NCBI GenBank assembly: GCA_009885205.1 | Contig: VFLE01000055.1 | Location: 1 to 64,000 of the forward strand | From: Candidatus Shapirobacteria bacterium | GTDB lineage: Bacteria; Patescibacteriota; Microgenomatia; UBA12405 | Length of the DNA: 64,000 bases | Reading direction: 5' to 3' | In this document: in pieces, positions 1 through 6,916 of the stretch | Layout of the letters: each line of letters starts with the position of its first letter | Position numbering within the stretch: position 1 is the first letter of the stretch | The notes under the pieces: generated by a model | What the model was told of the DNA's origin: nothing | The model's input: the letters and a program-made list of their open reading frames with translations, nothing else | Databases searched by the model: none | Position numbers and translations under genes: made by a program

Positions 1-72
1 CCCAAGAAGCTTTCGAAAAACAGTTATTAATTATTCAAGGTGTTCGGATAGAAAGTTGAATTCAGCTTTGAA

Positions 73-579
73 CTAAAATAACCCAGATTCCATTATAATC
101 TTTTTCACTGAACGTTCCAAAATATAACTCTCTGGAATACATATTTCTCCTTTGATATTTGTTGTATCTTTAAATTTGTACCACCGTTTTATTTCTTTTT
201 CACCAAATTCATCTTTATTCGGTTTTGTTTGATGCCTCTTTAATGTCTCATTTAATGAAACATCAAGATAAAACACATGATAATCAGGGCAAACTCCGAT
301 TAACTTCTTAATAATTTTGCCATATCGCGAAAAATTAAGTATTCCTTCTAATATGACATTATAATTTCTAGATAAAGCAAATATTACTGTTTTATAAATT
401 AAATCTATATTATTTGTACCTTCTTTTTCTTTTTCTTTTAAAATAAAACGCCGGAGATAATCTTGTTCAATAATTGCAACTTTTTGTTTACAAGCATCTC
501 GCACTAATTTGGCTATGGTACTTTTGCCAGAACCAGAATTACCTCTGATTATTACTAATTTGGAACTATATATCTTCAT
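73..579 (-). CDS. Small P-loop kinase (AAA_33 / zeta-toxin-like)
   Basis: A 168-aa single-domain P-loop protein. The Walker A motif GNSGSGKST lies at about residues 13-21, and a DVSLNETLKRHQTK stretch near residue 105 resembles the Asp plus LID Arg region of nucleotide and small-molecule kinases (AAA_33, zeta toxin, chloramphenicol phosphotransferase group). It probably phosphorylates a small molecule or RNA end; the substrate cannot be read from the sequence. The ATG at 579 is the only good start and no Shine-Dalgarno precedes it. The gene stands alone on the minus strand, and the four-palindrome array at 670-812 lies upstream of it. No partner antitoxin is visible. Family assignment is fairly sure, function is not. 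Confidence 0.75.
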   Translation of the reverse strand: MKIYSSKLVIIRGNSGSGKSTIAKLVRDACKQKVAIIEQDYLRRFILKEKEKEGTNNIDLIYKTVIFALSRNYNVILEGILNFSRYGKIIKKLIGVCPDYHVFYLDVSLNETLKRHQTKPNKDEFGEKEIKRWYKFKDTTNIKGEICIPESYILERSVKKIIMESGLF

Positions 580-669
580 TCTTGGTCTTATTTTGTCATC
601 ACTATTAATGTGATTAACCCATTTTTGTTGCTATGATGTGAGCATAATAAATATTATAGTTAATATTTC

Positions 670-812
670 AACTGGTTACAAAATGTAACCGATTAATTTT
701 ATCCAGTTGGTGACAATTTGTCACCGACTTGGAATTAAAAAGCTCCAACTGATCACAGTTTGTGACCTGTTGATATCGTTTATCTTCAACTGTCCGATTT
801 TATCGGACAGTT
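670..812. repeat. Array of four 25-bp imperfect palindromes
   Basis: Four dyads of identical geometry (11-nt arm, 3-nt centre, 11-nt arm) lie at 670-694, 705-729, 747-771 and 788-812, with start-to-start spacing of 35, 42 and 41. Centres are AAA, ATT, GTT and TTT. Outer arms are similar (AACT or AGTT outside) while inner stems differ but still pair: GGTTACA/TGTAACC, GGTGACA/TGTCACC, GATCACA/TGTGACC, GTCCGAT/ATCGGAC. The first three share TNACA-N3-TGTNA with the N pair co-varying. The array fills the 289-bp gap between the kinase (start 579, minus) and tRNA-Pro (869, plus). It could be an operator array or transcribed hairpins. Confidence 0.85.
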
Positions 813-868
813 AGTTTATTTCAGTGGCTAGTATAAAGAGGATAGAAATAATATAATAGTCAATCAAC

Positions 869-942
869 CGGGGATTGGCGCAATTGGCTAGCGTGCGCGC
901 ATGGGGTGCGCGAGGTTGCAGGTTCGAATCCTGTATCTCCGA
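869..942 (+). tRNA. tRNA-Pro (anticodon GGG)
   Basis: A full cloverleaf can be folded by eye. The acceptor stem is CGGGGAT (869-875) with ATCTCCG (935-941), containing one G-U pair. The D arm is GCGC/GCGT (878-881, 891-894) around a loop with GG. The anticodon stem is a perfect CGCGC/GCGCG (896-900, 908-912) with loop ATGGGGT, giving anticodon GGG (903-905) followed by G37. The variable loop is 5 nt, and the T arm is GCAGG/CCTGT with loop TTCGAAT (923-929). The discriminator is A942; CCA is not encoded. C1-G72, A73 and G37 are typical of bacterial tRNA-Pro. It reads CCC and CCU codons. Confidence 0.95.
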
Positions 943-961
943 CAGTAACGAATAATTGGGT

Positions 962-1174
962 TTAAGTTCTTAAAATTTTTTCTGCATCACTTTTTGTAAT
1001 ATTTACAACACCAGGTATTCTTTTAAATCCTTGGAGCATAAATTCACGACGTGATTCTTCGTTTTCAAAAGGATTCGGAACTCAGATAGTTAATTCAGGT
1101 GCTGGTTTGACTTCTAGTGGAGGTAAATTAAATCTTTTACGAAAATATTCGACTACTTTTTCTTTAATTGACAT
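962..1174 (-). pseudogene. Short ORF interrupted by one in-frame TGA
   Basis: Reading from ATG at 1174 gives 30 codons (MSIKEKVVEYFRKRF... ending PELTI), then TGA at 1084-1082, then 39 further sense codons (VPNPFENEESRREF... ending KILRT) to TAA at 964-962. Both halves have coding-like composition and join sensibly if TGA replaced a TGG Trp codon. It lies 18 bp downstream of ppa on the same strand, so it is probably co-transcribed. TGA is a normal stop elsewhere here, so this looks like a fresh nonsense mutation, a base-calling error, or two short proteins. I do not recognise the family. Confidence 0.55.
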
Positions 1175-1192
1175 AGTTAAATAACTGTACTC

Positions 1193-1732
1193 TTATTTAT
1201 TTTTGATTGCAACCATTTCTCCATGAAAAGTGGCTTGGGCTTCTTTGATAATTTTGTAGGCTTCTTTACGTTTGACCCAACCTTTTATATGACTGGGTTC
1301 TTTGTCCTCGAGAAATTTATAGTCAGAAAAAAAGTGTTCTATTTCTCGTAAAAGATGAGGGGAAACATCGGATAACTTTTTATAATGTTTGTATTGGGGG
1401 TTGTGAAGTGGGACGGCTAATATTTTTTCGTCTTGACCTTTATCGTCTGACATTATCATGGCCCCAATAACTTTGACCTCTAACAAACAACCAACAAAAA
1501 CAGGTGAATCGGTAATAACCAAAATATCAAGATGGTCGCCATCAGGAGAGCGAGTCTCGGGAATAAATCCATAATCAAATGGATAATGAAAAGGAGAATG
1601 TAAAACTCGGTCGAGTTTGATGATACCCAATTTTTCATCATACTCATATTTGTTGTGAGTATTTTTGGGAATTTCAATAATAGCGTTGACGACCTTTGGG
1701 GCTGATTTGCCGATTAAAATATGATTAAACAT
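1193..1732 (-). CDS. ppa: Inorganic pyrophosphatase, family I
   Basis: Hydrolyses PPi to two phosphates in the cytosol, pulling biosynthetic reactions forward. At 179 aa it has the usual bacterial length. Family I hallmarks are present: the conserved YPFDYGFIP block near residue 50 and the acidic metal-binding signature DGDHLD (usually DGDPLD or DGDELD) followed by ILVI. The ATG at 1732 is preferred over upstream in-frame codons because homology starts there and it leaves the divergent surface-protein gene free. A candidate -10 (GATACA) sits 5 nt before the ATG, suggesting a leaderless mRNA. The interrupted short ORF follows directly downstream. Confidence 0.95.
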   Translation of the reverse strand: MFNHILIGKSAPKVVNAIIEIPKNTHNKYEYDEKLGIIKLDRVLHSPFHYPFDYGFIPETRSPDGDHLDILVITDSPVFVGCLLEVKVIGAMIMSDDKGQDEKILAVPLHNPQYKHYKKLSDVSPHLLREIEHFFSDYKFLEDKEPSHIKGWVKRKEAYKIIKEAQATFHGEMVAIKNK

Positions 1733-1767
1733 AGTTTTGTATCTTACACTAAATAATTGTTTTTTGC

Positions 1768-1773
1768 TAATAT
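1768..1773 (+). promoter_or_regulatory. Extended -10 promoter of the surface protein gene
   Basis: TGC-TAATAT (1765-1773) ends 5 nt before the GTG at 1779, the same geometry seen at many other gene starts in this window. It supports a leaderless transcript and decides between the possible GTG and TTG starts. Confidence 0.55.
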
Positions 1774-1778
1774 TTATT

Positions 1779-4502
1779 GTGTTATGGATTTTTTGGTTAT
1801 TTTTATTACTCAAAAGTCCTGTTTTGGCCACAGAAGCGACGACTAGTGCCACGATAGTGATTGATAAATTTCAATTTGACCCACCGATGGTGGGGATGAA
1901 AGAGTGGGTAGAATTATTTAATAAGTCAGACAGTGAAATTGATTTGAATATTTATAAACTGAGTGATTTTGATAACCACCATAAAACATTGGTGGGAAAG
2001 ATACCGGCAGGAGGATATTTTAAACACGAAGAAAGTAGTGGCTGGTTAAATAATCCCGGGGATACAATATTTTTAAAAATTGGAGAATCAATAATAGATG
2101 AGGTGGAATATAAAATTGATAAAAATGTGGTGGTTAACAATTTGATAATATCGGATTTGACAAATTTAAAAGGTAAATGGATTGGAAGAAGTATCAATGG
2201 AGATAACGGGTGGCAAGTATTTTCTGATACTAGTCCACCAACGGGTGGGGGAATAAATTATTTTGATGGTTATAAAACTGTAATAGAAAATATAAATATT
2301 GGAATAACCCAAGTGGTTGATCAATCAGGAATCGGATCAACATTAATAATAACCAAAATATCTAATTTAAATAATAATATATGTGAGAATTTTACAACTG
2401 ATATTGGAAGTAGTTTGAGTGATGGAAAATGTTATAAATTTGAATATGTGGCGATCGATGGCGTGGGAAATACAGGGATTTTTACATCTAATTCGATTGT
2501 TAAATTTGACACATCAAAACCAGATTTATTTACTATTAATAGTGCCTTTAGAAATATTTTAAAGTTAAAGTCAGAGTTTTTAGCCAATGACCCACAATCA
2601 GGGATGGCGGGGTATAAATACGGATTAAGTAATTTAGGTTGTGGTAGTACGATTGTGCCTGATGATTGGTCATATATATATAATAGTATATTAAATATTG
2701 GCTATAGTGGGAATCCCCTGTCGATTTTGGGGAAAGCCATAAATAATGCAGGGTTAGAAAGTGAAATTGGTTGTTTGGATTTTACAATTGATTTGATTGC
2801 TCCTAAAGTTAGTCGACAAATTAACCCGGAAATAGGCAAATATAAAATTGGGGATAAACTGCCACTTAGTTTCGAATTTAGTGAAAATATTGAAACCATA
2901 AACCCAAATTTATTTGCGGTTGATAAGTTTTATTTTGTCAATAAAACAGATAAAATATTGAATTTTGAATATGAGATAAAAGAAAATGATTTGAAAAATA
3001 ATTTAAAGATTGGCGAAACAAAAATAACACTAAACGGAGGACAGATAATAGATATTGCAGGTAATGAGGCTGATTTAAAAATAAATAATATTGATGATGG
3101 GGTGGAAATTGATGGAGTAATCCCGTTAATTAGTTTAGTGGGGGAAACTTATGTCGAGATTCCCCAATTTGGGAATTATTTAGATTTGGGAGTGACGGTG
3201 AGTGATGGAGAAATAACCGTTAAAAATAATGTTAATACTGGTTTGGGTGGAGTTTATGAAGTTAATTATACGGTAACTGATGATGCTGGAAATAAAAATA
3301 AAGCAGTGCGAAAAGTGAAAGTAGTAGACACAACAACACCGATAATAAAAATAAATAGTGATGTTGAAAAATTTGAGTTTAGTTTAGATAGTAATGAAGA
3401 AGGAAATTTGGAATGGCGAGATAAATGTGAGGGAGAAAATAATAATTTAAAAATAGGGGACAATGTAATTAAAATAAAAAATAATGGAGATGGAATTTAT
3501 GACAATTGTGAAATACGAGCCTGGGATAAATGGGGTAATGTCGGTGAGTGGAAAAAGATAAATAGCTTTGAAGTTGATACAACTCCACCGATAATCAGTT
3601 TTGTAAATTCGAGCCAAATAGAAATGGCAATAATTGCCAATGAAAAGTTAAAGAGCTGTAATATGGAAAAAGAAAAATTGTTAAGTGGAGATTTTGAGAC
3701 GGGGAACATTGATGGCTGGATGGGTGAATGGGTTGTAGATGATTTACATTTTGCCAAAGGTAAATGGTCAGCCAAATCACCTGATTTAAAAAGTGAAGAT
3801 TTGATAGAAAAATCAATTTGGCAAAAAATTAATATGGAAAGTGAAGGTTTATTATCTTTTTGGTGGCGAGTAAACAGCGAAAAAGATTGGGATTTTTTGA
3901 AGTTTTATATTGATGGGATTTTAGTAAAAAAAATATCAGGGGAAGTTCCCTGGCAAGAAGAAAATTATAATTTAAATACTGGAGAACATATCATAAAATT
4001 TATCTACAGTAAGGACTATTCGGGTGATGAGGGTGAAGACGCAGGTTGGATTGATAACGTAAATATTGTTGGTGTGGGAAATATTGTGTCAATGATAATT
4101 GAAGACAACCTGGCAACTGCCAAATTGAATAATTTATCGGGTGGGAGTAATAAATATAAAGTCAATTGTAAGGATAGATATGATAATAAGTCAGAAATAA
4201 TCGAGAGGACAATAACTATAAATATAAATCATGATGAAATTGTTTTACCAACGCCGACACCCCATACAATTTTTAAAACTAGTGCCAGTATACCAACCAT
4301 AAAACTGACAACAAAAATAAATAAAGTAACTACGACCAAAAAGTCCCCTGCTGTTTTAGGAATAGTTACAACCGTAACTTCCCCACCAACTACAAAATTA
4401 AAGTCCGATACACCTTGGGAAGAAATAAAGTTTTGGGCAATGGGAATGATAGCATTAGGGACAACTAGTGGGGTGATATTGCTTGACAAAAAATTTATCT
4501 AA
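1779..4502 (+). CDS. Large secreted surface protein: lamin-tail, Ig-like and jelly-roll-like domains
   Basis: About 907 aa from the GTG at 1779. The N-terminus is a signal peptide (LWIFWLFLLL core, cleavage near SPVLATEA). Residues about 20-115 resemble a bacterial lamin-tail domain (IDKFQFDPP... EWVELFNKS). Repeated Ig-like or fibronectin-like segments follow; about 446-520 looks like a DUF5011-type Ig-like module (YLDLGVTVSDGE... YTVTDDAGN). About 635-765 looks like a MAM or carbohydrate-binding jelly roll (GDFETGNIDGWMG... WIDNVNIVG). A Thr/Pro-rich stalk and one C-terminal membrane helix (about 880-903) follow, with a short Lys-rich end and no LPXTG. An upstream TTG at 1737 is possible, but the -10 box at 1768-1773 favours GTG. 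Probably an exported adhesin or envelope protein. Confidence 0.8.
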   Translation: MLWIFWLFLLLKSPVLATEATTSATIVIDKFQFDPPMVGMKEWVELFNKSDSEIDLNIYKLSDFDNHHKTLVGKIPAGGYFKHEESSGWLNNPGDTIFLKIGESIIDEVEYKIDKNVVVNNLIISDLTNLKGKWIGRSINGDNGWQVFSDTSPPTGGGINYFDGYKTVIENINIGITQVVDQSGIGSTLIITKISNLNNNICENFTTDIGSSLSDGKCYKFEYVAIDGVGNTGIFTSNSIVKFDTSKPDLFTINSAFRNILKLKSEFLANDPQSGMAGYKYGLSNLGCGSTIVPDDWSYIYNSILNIGYSGNPLSILGKAINNAGLESEIGCLDFTIDLIAPKVSRQINPEIGKYKIGDKLPLSFEFSENIETINPNLFAVDKFYFVNKTDKILNFEYEIKENDLKNNLKIGETKITLNGGQIIDIAGNEADLKINNIDDGVEIDGVIPLISLVGETYVEIPQFGNYLDLGVTVSDGEITVKNNVNTGLGGVYEVNYTVTDDAGNKNKAVRKVKVVDTTTPIIKINSDVEKFEFSLDSNEEGNLEWRDKCEGENNNLKIGDNVIKIKNNGDGIYDNCEIRAWDKWGNVGEWKKINSFEVDTTPPIISFVNSSQIEMAIIANEKLKSCNMEKEKLLSGDFETGNIDGWMGEWVVDDLHFAKGKWSAKSPDLKSEDLIEKSIWQKINMESEGLLSFWWRVNSEKDWDFLKFYIDGILVKKISGEVPWQEENYNLNTGEHIIKFIYSKDYSGDEGEDAGWIDNVNIVGVGNIVSMIIEDNLATAKLNNLSGGSNKYKVNCKDRYDNKSEIIERTITININHDEIVLPTPTPHTIFKTSASIPTIKLTTKINKVTTTKKSPAVLGIVTTVTSPPTTKLKSDTPWEEIKFWAMGMIALGTTSGVILLDKKFI

Positions 4503-4511
4503 TACTATAGT
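4483..4511 (+). promoter_or_regulatory. Near-consensus sigma-70 promoter for the cupredoxin gene
   Basis: TTGACA at 4483-4488, a 17-bp spacer, and TATAGT at 4506-4511. It begins inside the last codons of the upstream surface-protein gene and should start RNA about 22 nt before the cupredoxin ATG at 4540, so this gene is expressed separately and with a true leader. Confidence 0.75.
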
Positions 4512-4539
4512 TGTATTAGTTATTTTTTTTAAAAAAAAT

Positions 4540-4953
4540 ATGAAAAATAATACTGTATTTGTATTGTTGTTATTAATTGTTTTGGGTGGCGGATATTTTT
4601 TGATGTCAAAGTCAAAACCAGCCCCCGAGATAGCCGCTAAAGTGGAGAAAAAAGTAGAGACAGAAAAGTCGTCTGCAACTGATAAAACTTTTGAGGTAAA
4701 AGGTTTAAATTTTGCCTTTGATATAAAAGAAATAAAGGTTAAATTAAATGATAAAGTCAAAATTAATTTTACTAACACCGAGGGAATGCATGATTTTAGA
4801 ATTGACGAACTGGGGGCGAAAACCAATATCATTAAGACTGGTGAAACTGATAGTCTTGAATTTGTAGCAAGTAAAGTTGGTACATTTGAATACTACTGTA
4901 GTGTTGGTCAACATCGGACTAATGGCATGTGGGGAAAATTGATTGTGGAGTAA
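4540..4953 (+). CDS. Membrane-anchored cupredoxin (type I copper protein)
   Basis: A 137-aa protein with an N-terminal membrane anchor or signal (residues 6-22, Leu/Val/Gly rich) that lacks a lipobox Cys, then a Lys/Glu linker and a cupredoxin fold (about 48-137). Candidate type I copper ligands are all present: His84 (GMHDFRIDE), Cys120, His125 and Met130 (YYCSVGQHRTNGMWG). The family carries electrons or binds copper outside the membrane. The ATG at 4540 is chosen because the longer reading frame would begin inside the promoter. No respiratory chain gene lies nearby, so its electron partner is unknown. Confidence 0.88.
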   Translation: MKNNTVFVLLLLIVLGGGYFLMSKSKPAPEIAAKVEKKVETEKSSATDKTFEVKGLNFAFDIKEIKVKLNDKVKINFTNTEGMHDFRIDELGAKTNIIKTGETDSLEFVASKVGTFEYYCSVGQHRTNGMWGKLIVE

Positions 4954-4963
4954 AAAAGTGTGG

Positions 4964-4969
4964 TATAAA
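4964..4969 (+). promoter_or_regulatory. -10 box of the exonuclease gene
   Basis: TATAAA ends 5 nt before the ATG at 4975, fitting the leaderless arrangement seen throughout the window. Confidence 0.5.
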
Positions 4970-4974
4970 AGATA

Positions 4975-5562
4975 ATGGCAATTGAGGTGTTTTTTGATAT
5001 TGAAACTAAAAAGATTTTTGATGATATTGAAGGTAATAATCCCGCTGATTTGGGAATATCAATAATCTCGGTTTATGTTAGAAAAGATAAGGTGGGGAAA
5101 ATGTATAGTTTTTGGGAAGAAGATTTCCCTCAAATGTGGTCATTATTTTCTAATGCTGACCGAATAATTGGTTTTAATTCGAAAAATTTTGATATACCGG
5201 CCATGATGCCGCTATCCCCTTTTGACTTTAAAAAATTAAATCATTTTGACATTATGGATCATGTAAAAAGTGCTCTAGGTTTTCGTGTTGGTTTAGGGGC
5301 AATAGCCAAAGAAACATTGGGGCACACAAAAATTGACCATGGTTTAAATGCAGTTAAATATTGGGCGGAACATACGACACAATCTTTGGTAAAATTACAA
5401 AAATATTGTGAGGCTGATGTACAGGTAACGATGGAGGTTTATGATTTTGGAATGAAAAACAAGTTTTTGAAATTTAAGGATAAATGGAATACGGTGAGAA
5501 CCTTCCCGGTTGATTTTAGTTATCCGGTTAAAGTAGAAGAACCACAACTGGGACTATTTTAG
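4975..5562 (+). CDS. DnaQ-like 3'-5' exonuclease (RNase H-like, DEDD type)
   Basis: A 195-aa protein of the RNase H-like exonuclease fold. The first acidic motif is FFDIETKK (Asp8, Glu10); the second lies in IIGFNSKNFDIP near residue 70; the last is in YCEADVQVTMEVY near residue 147. This fits a stand-alone YprB or DnaQ-like metal-dependent 3'-5' nuclease acting on DNA or RNA ends. The C-terminal tail EEPQLGLF resembles a clamp-binding QLGLF peptide (QLxLF), which would tether it to the beta sliding clamp; this is inference. A -10 box sits 5 nt upstream, and the next small gene follows 17 bp later. Confidence 0.85.
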   Translation: MAIEVFFDIETKKIFDDIEGNNPADLGISIISVYVRKDKVGKMYSFWEEDFPQMWSLFSNADRIIGFNSKNFDIPAMMPLSPFDFKKLNHFDIMDHVKSALGFRVGLGAIAKETLGHTKIDHGLNAVKYWAEHTTQSLVKLQKYCEADVQVTMEVYDFGMKNKFLKFKDKWNTVRTFPVDFSYPVKVEEPQLGLF

Positions 5563-5579
5563 TGCTATTATTATTTAAT

Positions 5580-5765
5580 ATGAAAAAAGGTAAAACAAAC
5601 AAAAAAGCTACTGGTAATAATAATTTTATGTGGATATTAATGTTATCGGTGATAATTACGGCGTTTTTGATTGTTACTTTAACAAAATCTAAAGACTCAC
5701 GTTCGAGTGCGAATGATAGTGTCGAGGCGGGTGTAGTTTTGCCCGTGGCCAGTGATAGAGAATAA
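5580..5765 (+). CDS. Small single-span membrane protein, unknown function
   Basis: 61 aa: a Lys-rich cytoplasmic head (MKKGKTNKKATGNN), one membrane helix (about residues 17-36, MWILMLSVIITAFLIVTL) and a short Ser/Asp-rich tail. The ATG at 5580 follows the exonuclease by 17 bp. It ends 1 bp before the stop of a convergent gene. I do not recognise it. Confidence 0.55.
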   Translation: MKKGKTNKKATGNNNFMWILMLSVIITAFLIVTLTKSKDSRSSANDSVEAGVVLPVASDRE

Positions 5766-5766
5766 A

Positions 5767-6015
5767 TTAAGTGTGAGTTCCTTTAATTCTATAATTAATA
5801 CCAACCCTTAAGTCAATCTCTGTTTTTGGTTTGAATTCATGTGGTTGACCAGTAATAGTGATTCTTAAAAATCCATCTTCAGACTCTTGATGGAACATTA
5901 TTACGTGTTCTCCGCCAAGATATGTATTCTCGGAAGTATTTTTAGTATTTAATTTATATTTTTGAAGGACATTGCCATCCTCAATTGTTTCTATATGTAG
6001 TAACGCATCTGTCAT
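5767..6015 (-). CDS. Hypothetical protein, 82 aa
   Basis: A soluble protein with alternating hydrophobic residues (ALLHIETIE... VIMFHQESEDGFLRITITG) suggesting a small all-beta fold. No motif is recognised. The ATG at 6015 is chosen over a TTG two codons upstream. It is co-directional with and 12 bp downstream of the PD-(D/E)XK nuclease, so it is probably in the same transcript. Confidence 0.55.
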   Translation of the reverse strand: MTDALLHIETIEDGNVLQKYKLNTKNTSENTYLGGEHVIMFHQESEDGFLRITITGQPHEFKPKTEIDLRVGINYRIKGTHT

Positions 6016-6027
6016 ATTCAAAATATA

Positions 6028-6888
6028 TCACAAAATTTTACTTCCTGTCGTTTCGGCGGATTTTTTTAGAATATAGACATCGGCTTTGTAGTCGTCAAGG
6101 CCAACATACTCGGCTTCACCTCGTAAAACTTTTTCATAGTCGCGACAATCACGACAGCCCGCCTGCCCGGCGGGACAATCAAATTTTTGAATAGCACGGT
6201 GAAGTTTTATTTTTTGAGCTATTTTTAAAATTTTGACTTCACTTTCGACAAGATCGGGTAAGGTTTTTGGAGTAAGTGTGTCGCTGCTTTCTAAATACCA
6301 ATATGAAGCCGCCGTCACAGGCCGAGACTGACAGTGGGTGGATAACAAGTGATAAATGGGTAGTTGAAGTGAGTCGTCGGATTCCTCGTACTTACTGGTT
6401 TTAAAATCGATAATTTCCACGGTATCAGAATCGGAATAATATTTGAGCCAGTCAATTTTGCCACACAAAATTATATTGTCTTTTTCGGAAAGCCAATATT
6501 GAGGCAAATCTTGATTAATTTTGATAGCCAAATCACCGATAGGACCGGGATTATTTTGAACTCGAGAAAGCATGGCTTGACCCCGACTAAAATATTTAAA
6601 TTCAGTGTCCTTGTCCCAAAATCCTCCATTTTTACCAGATAATTTTTTCCAGACCTGTTCAAACTTTTCTAAAAGTGGAGTTTTGAAACGTAAATCGGTT
6701 TTAATTTCGGATAATGATTCAATAACTTCGTGAACTGCCTGACCCAAGGCTAAGGGGGGTGACATGATTTTTATTTTATGTTTTGTTTTTGGGTCTTTGT
6801 AAACATTTTTTAAAAAATAAGCCCGAGGACAGTTGAGAAATGTAGAAATTGAAGAATGAGAAACATAAGTAGCAGTATATTTGTCCAT
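6028..6888 (-). CDS. PD-(D/E)XK nuclease, RecB/AddB/Cas4-like
   Basis: 286 aa. N-terminal FLNCPRAYFL (Cys19), ALGQAVHEVIE with the conserved His near residue 54, then GKIDWL, EIIDFKTSK (the D and D-x-K of the nuclease core) and QLPIY (the Q-x3-Y helix). C-terminal cysteines (CPAGQAGCRDC) with Cys19 resemble the four-Cys iron-sulfur clasp of AddB and Cas4 nucleases. The octapeptide CPAGQAGC comes from a GC-rich palindromic insertion (6157-6174) that adds a Cys in this clasp. No helicase or cas gene is nearby, so a DNA-repair role is inferred. The mRNA is probably leaderless (TATAAT 6 nt before the ATG). Confidence 0.88.
   Translation of the reverse strand: MDKYTATYVSHSSISTFLNCPRAYFLKNVYKDPKTKHKIKIMSPPLALGQAVHEVIESLSEIKTDLRFKTPLLEKFEQVWKKLSGKNGGFWDKDTEFKYFSRGQAMLSRVQNNPGPIGDLAIKINQDLPQYWLSEKDNIILCGKIDWLKYYSDSDTVEIIDFKTSKYEESDDSLQLPIYHLLSTHCQSRPVTAASYWYLESSDTLTPKTLPDLVESEVKILKIAQKIKLHRAIQKFDCPAGQAGCRDCRDYEKVLRGEAEYVGLDDYKADVYILKKSAETTGSKIL
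6157..6174. repeat. GC-rich palindromic element inside a CDS
   Basis: GCCCGCCTGCCCGGCGGG stands out in AT-rich DNA and is inserted in frame in the PD-(D/E)XK gene, encoding PAGQAG. Related elements are at 51941-51965 (in miaB, encoding PASPAGRQA) and 59249-59264 (intergenic). Confidence 0.7.
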
Positions 6889-6894
6889 AAAAGC

Positions 6895-6911
6895 ATTATA
6901 AAGGTTATAAT
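6895..6911. promoter_or_regulatory. Back-to-back -10 boxes of a divergent gene pair
   Basis: The gap between two divergent genes is only 28 bp. The minus strand has TATAAT (6900-6895), 6 nt before the ATG at 6888. The plus strand has TATAAT (6906-6911), 5 nt before the ATG at 6917. There is no room for leaders, so both mRNAs must start at or next to their ATG. Confidence 0.8.
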
Positions 6912-6916
6912 CGGAT

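Noticed and set aside
73..579. Zeta toxin of a toxin-antitoxin pair
   Set aside because: No small antitoxin ORF lies next to it, and the fold is shared by many harmless kinases.
670..812. CRISPR array or iterons for the four-palindrome block
   Set aside because: Units are not identical, the variable part is inside the palindrome instead of between repeats, spacers differ in length, and no cas or rep gene is near.
1082..1084. UGA recoded as Gly or Trp (as in some CPR lineages)
   Set aside because: TGA ends rarA, the kinase at 9586, korB and other genes cleanly, often overlapping the next ATG.
3497..3816. Minus-strand ORFs opposite the large surface protein
   Set aside because: Low-complexity shadows caused by the biased codon use of the sense gene.
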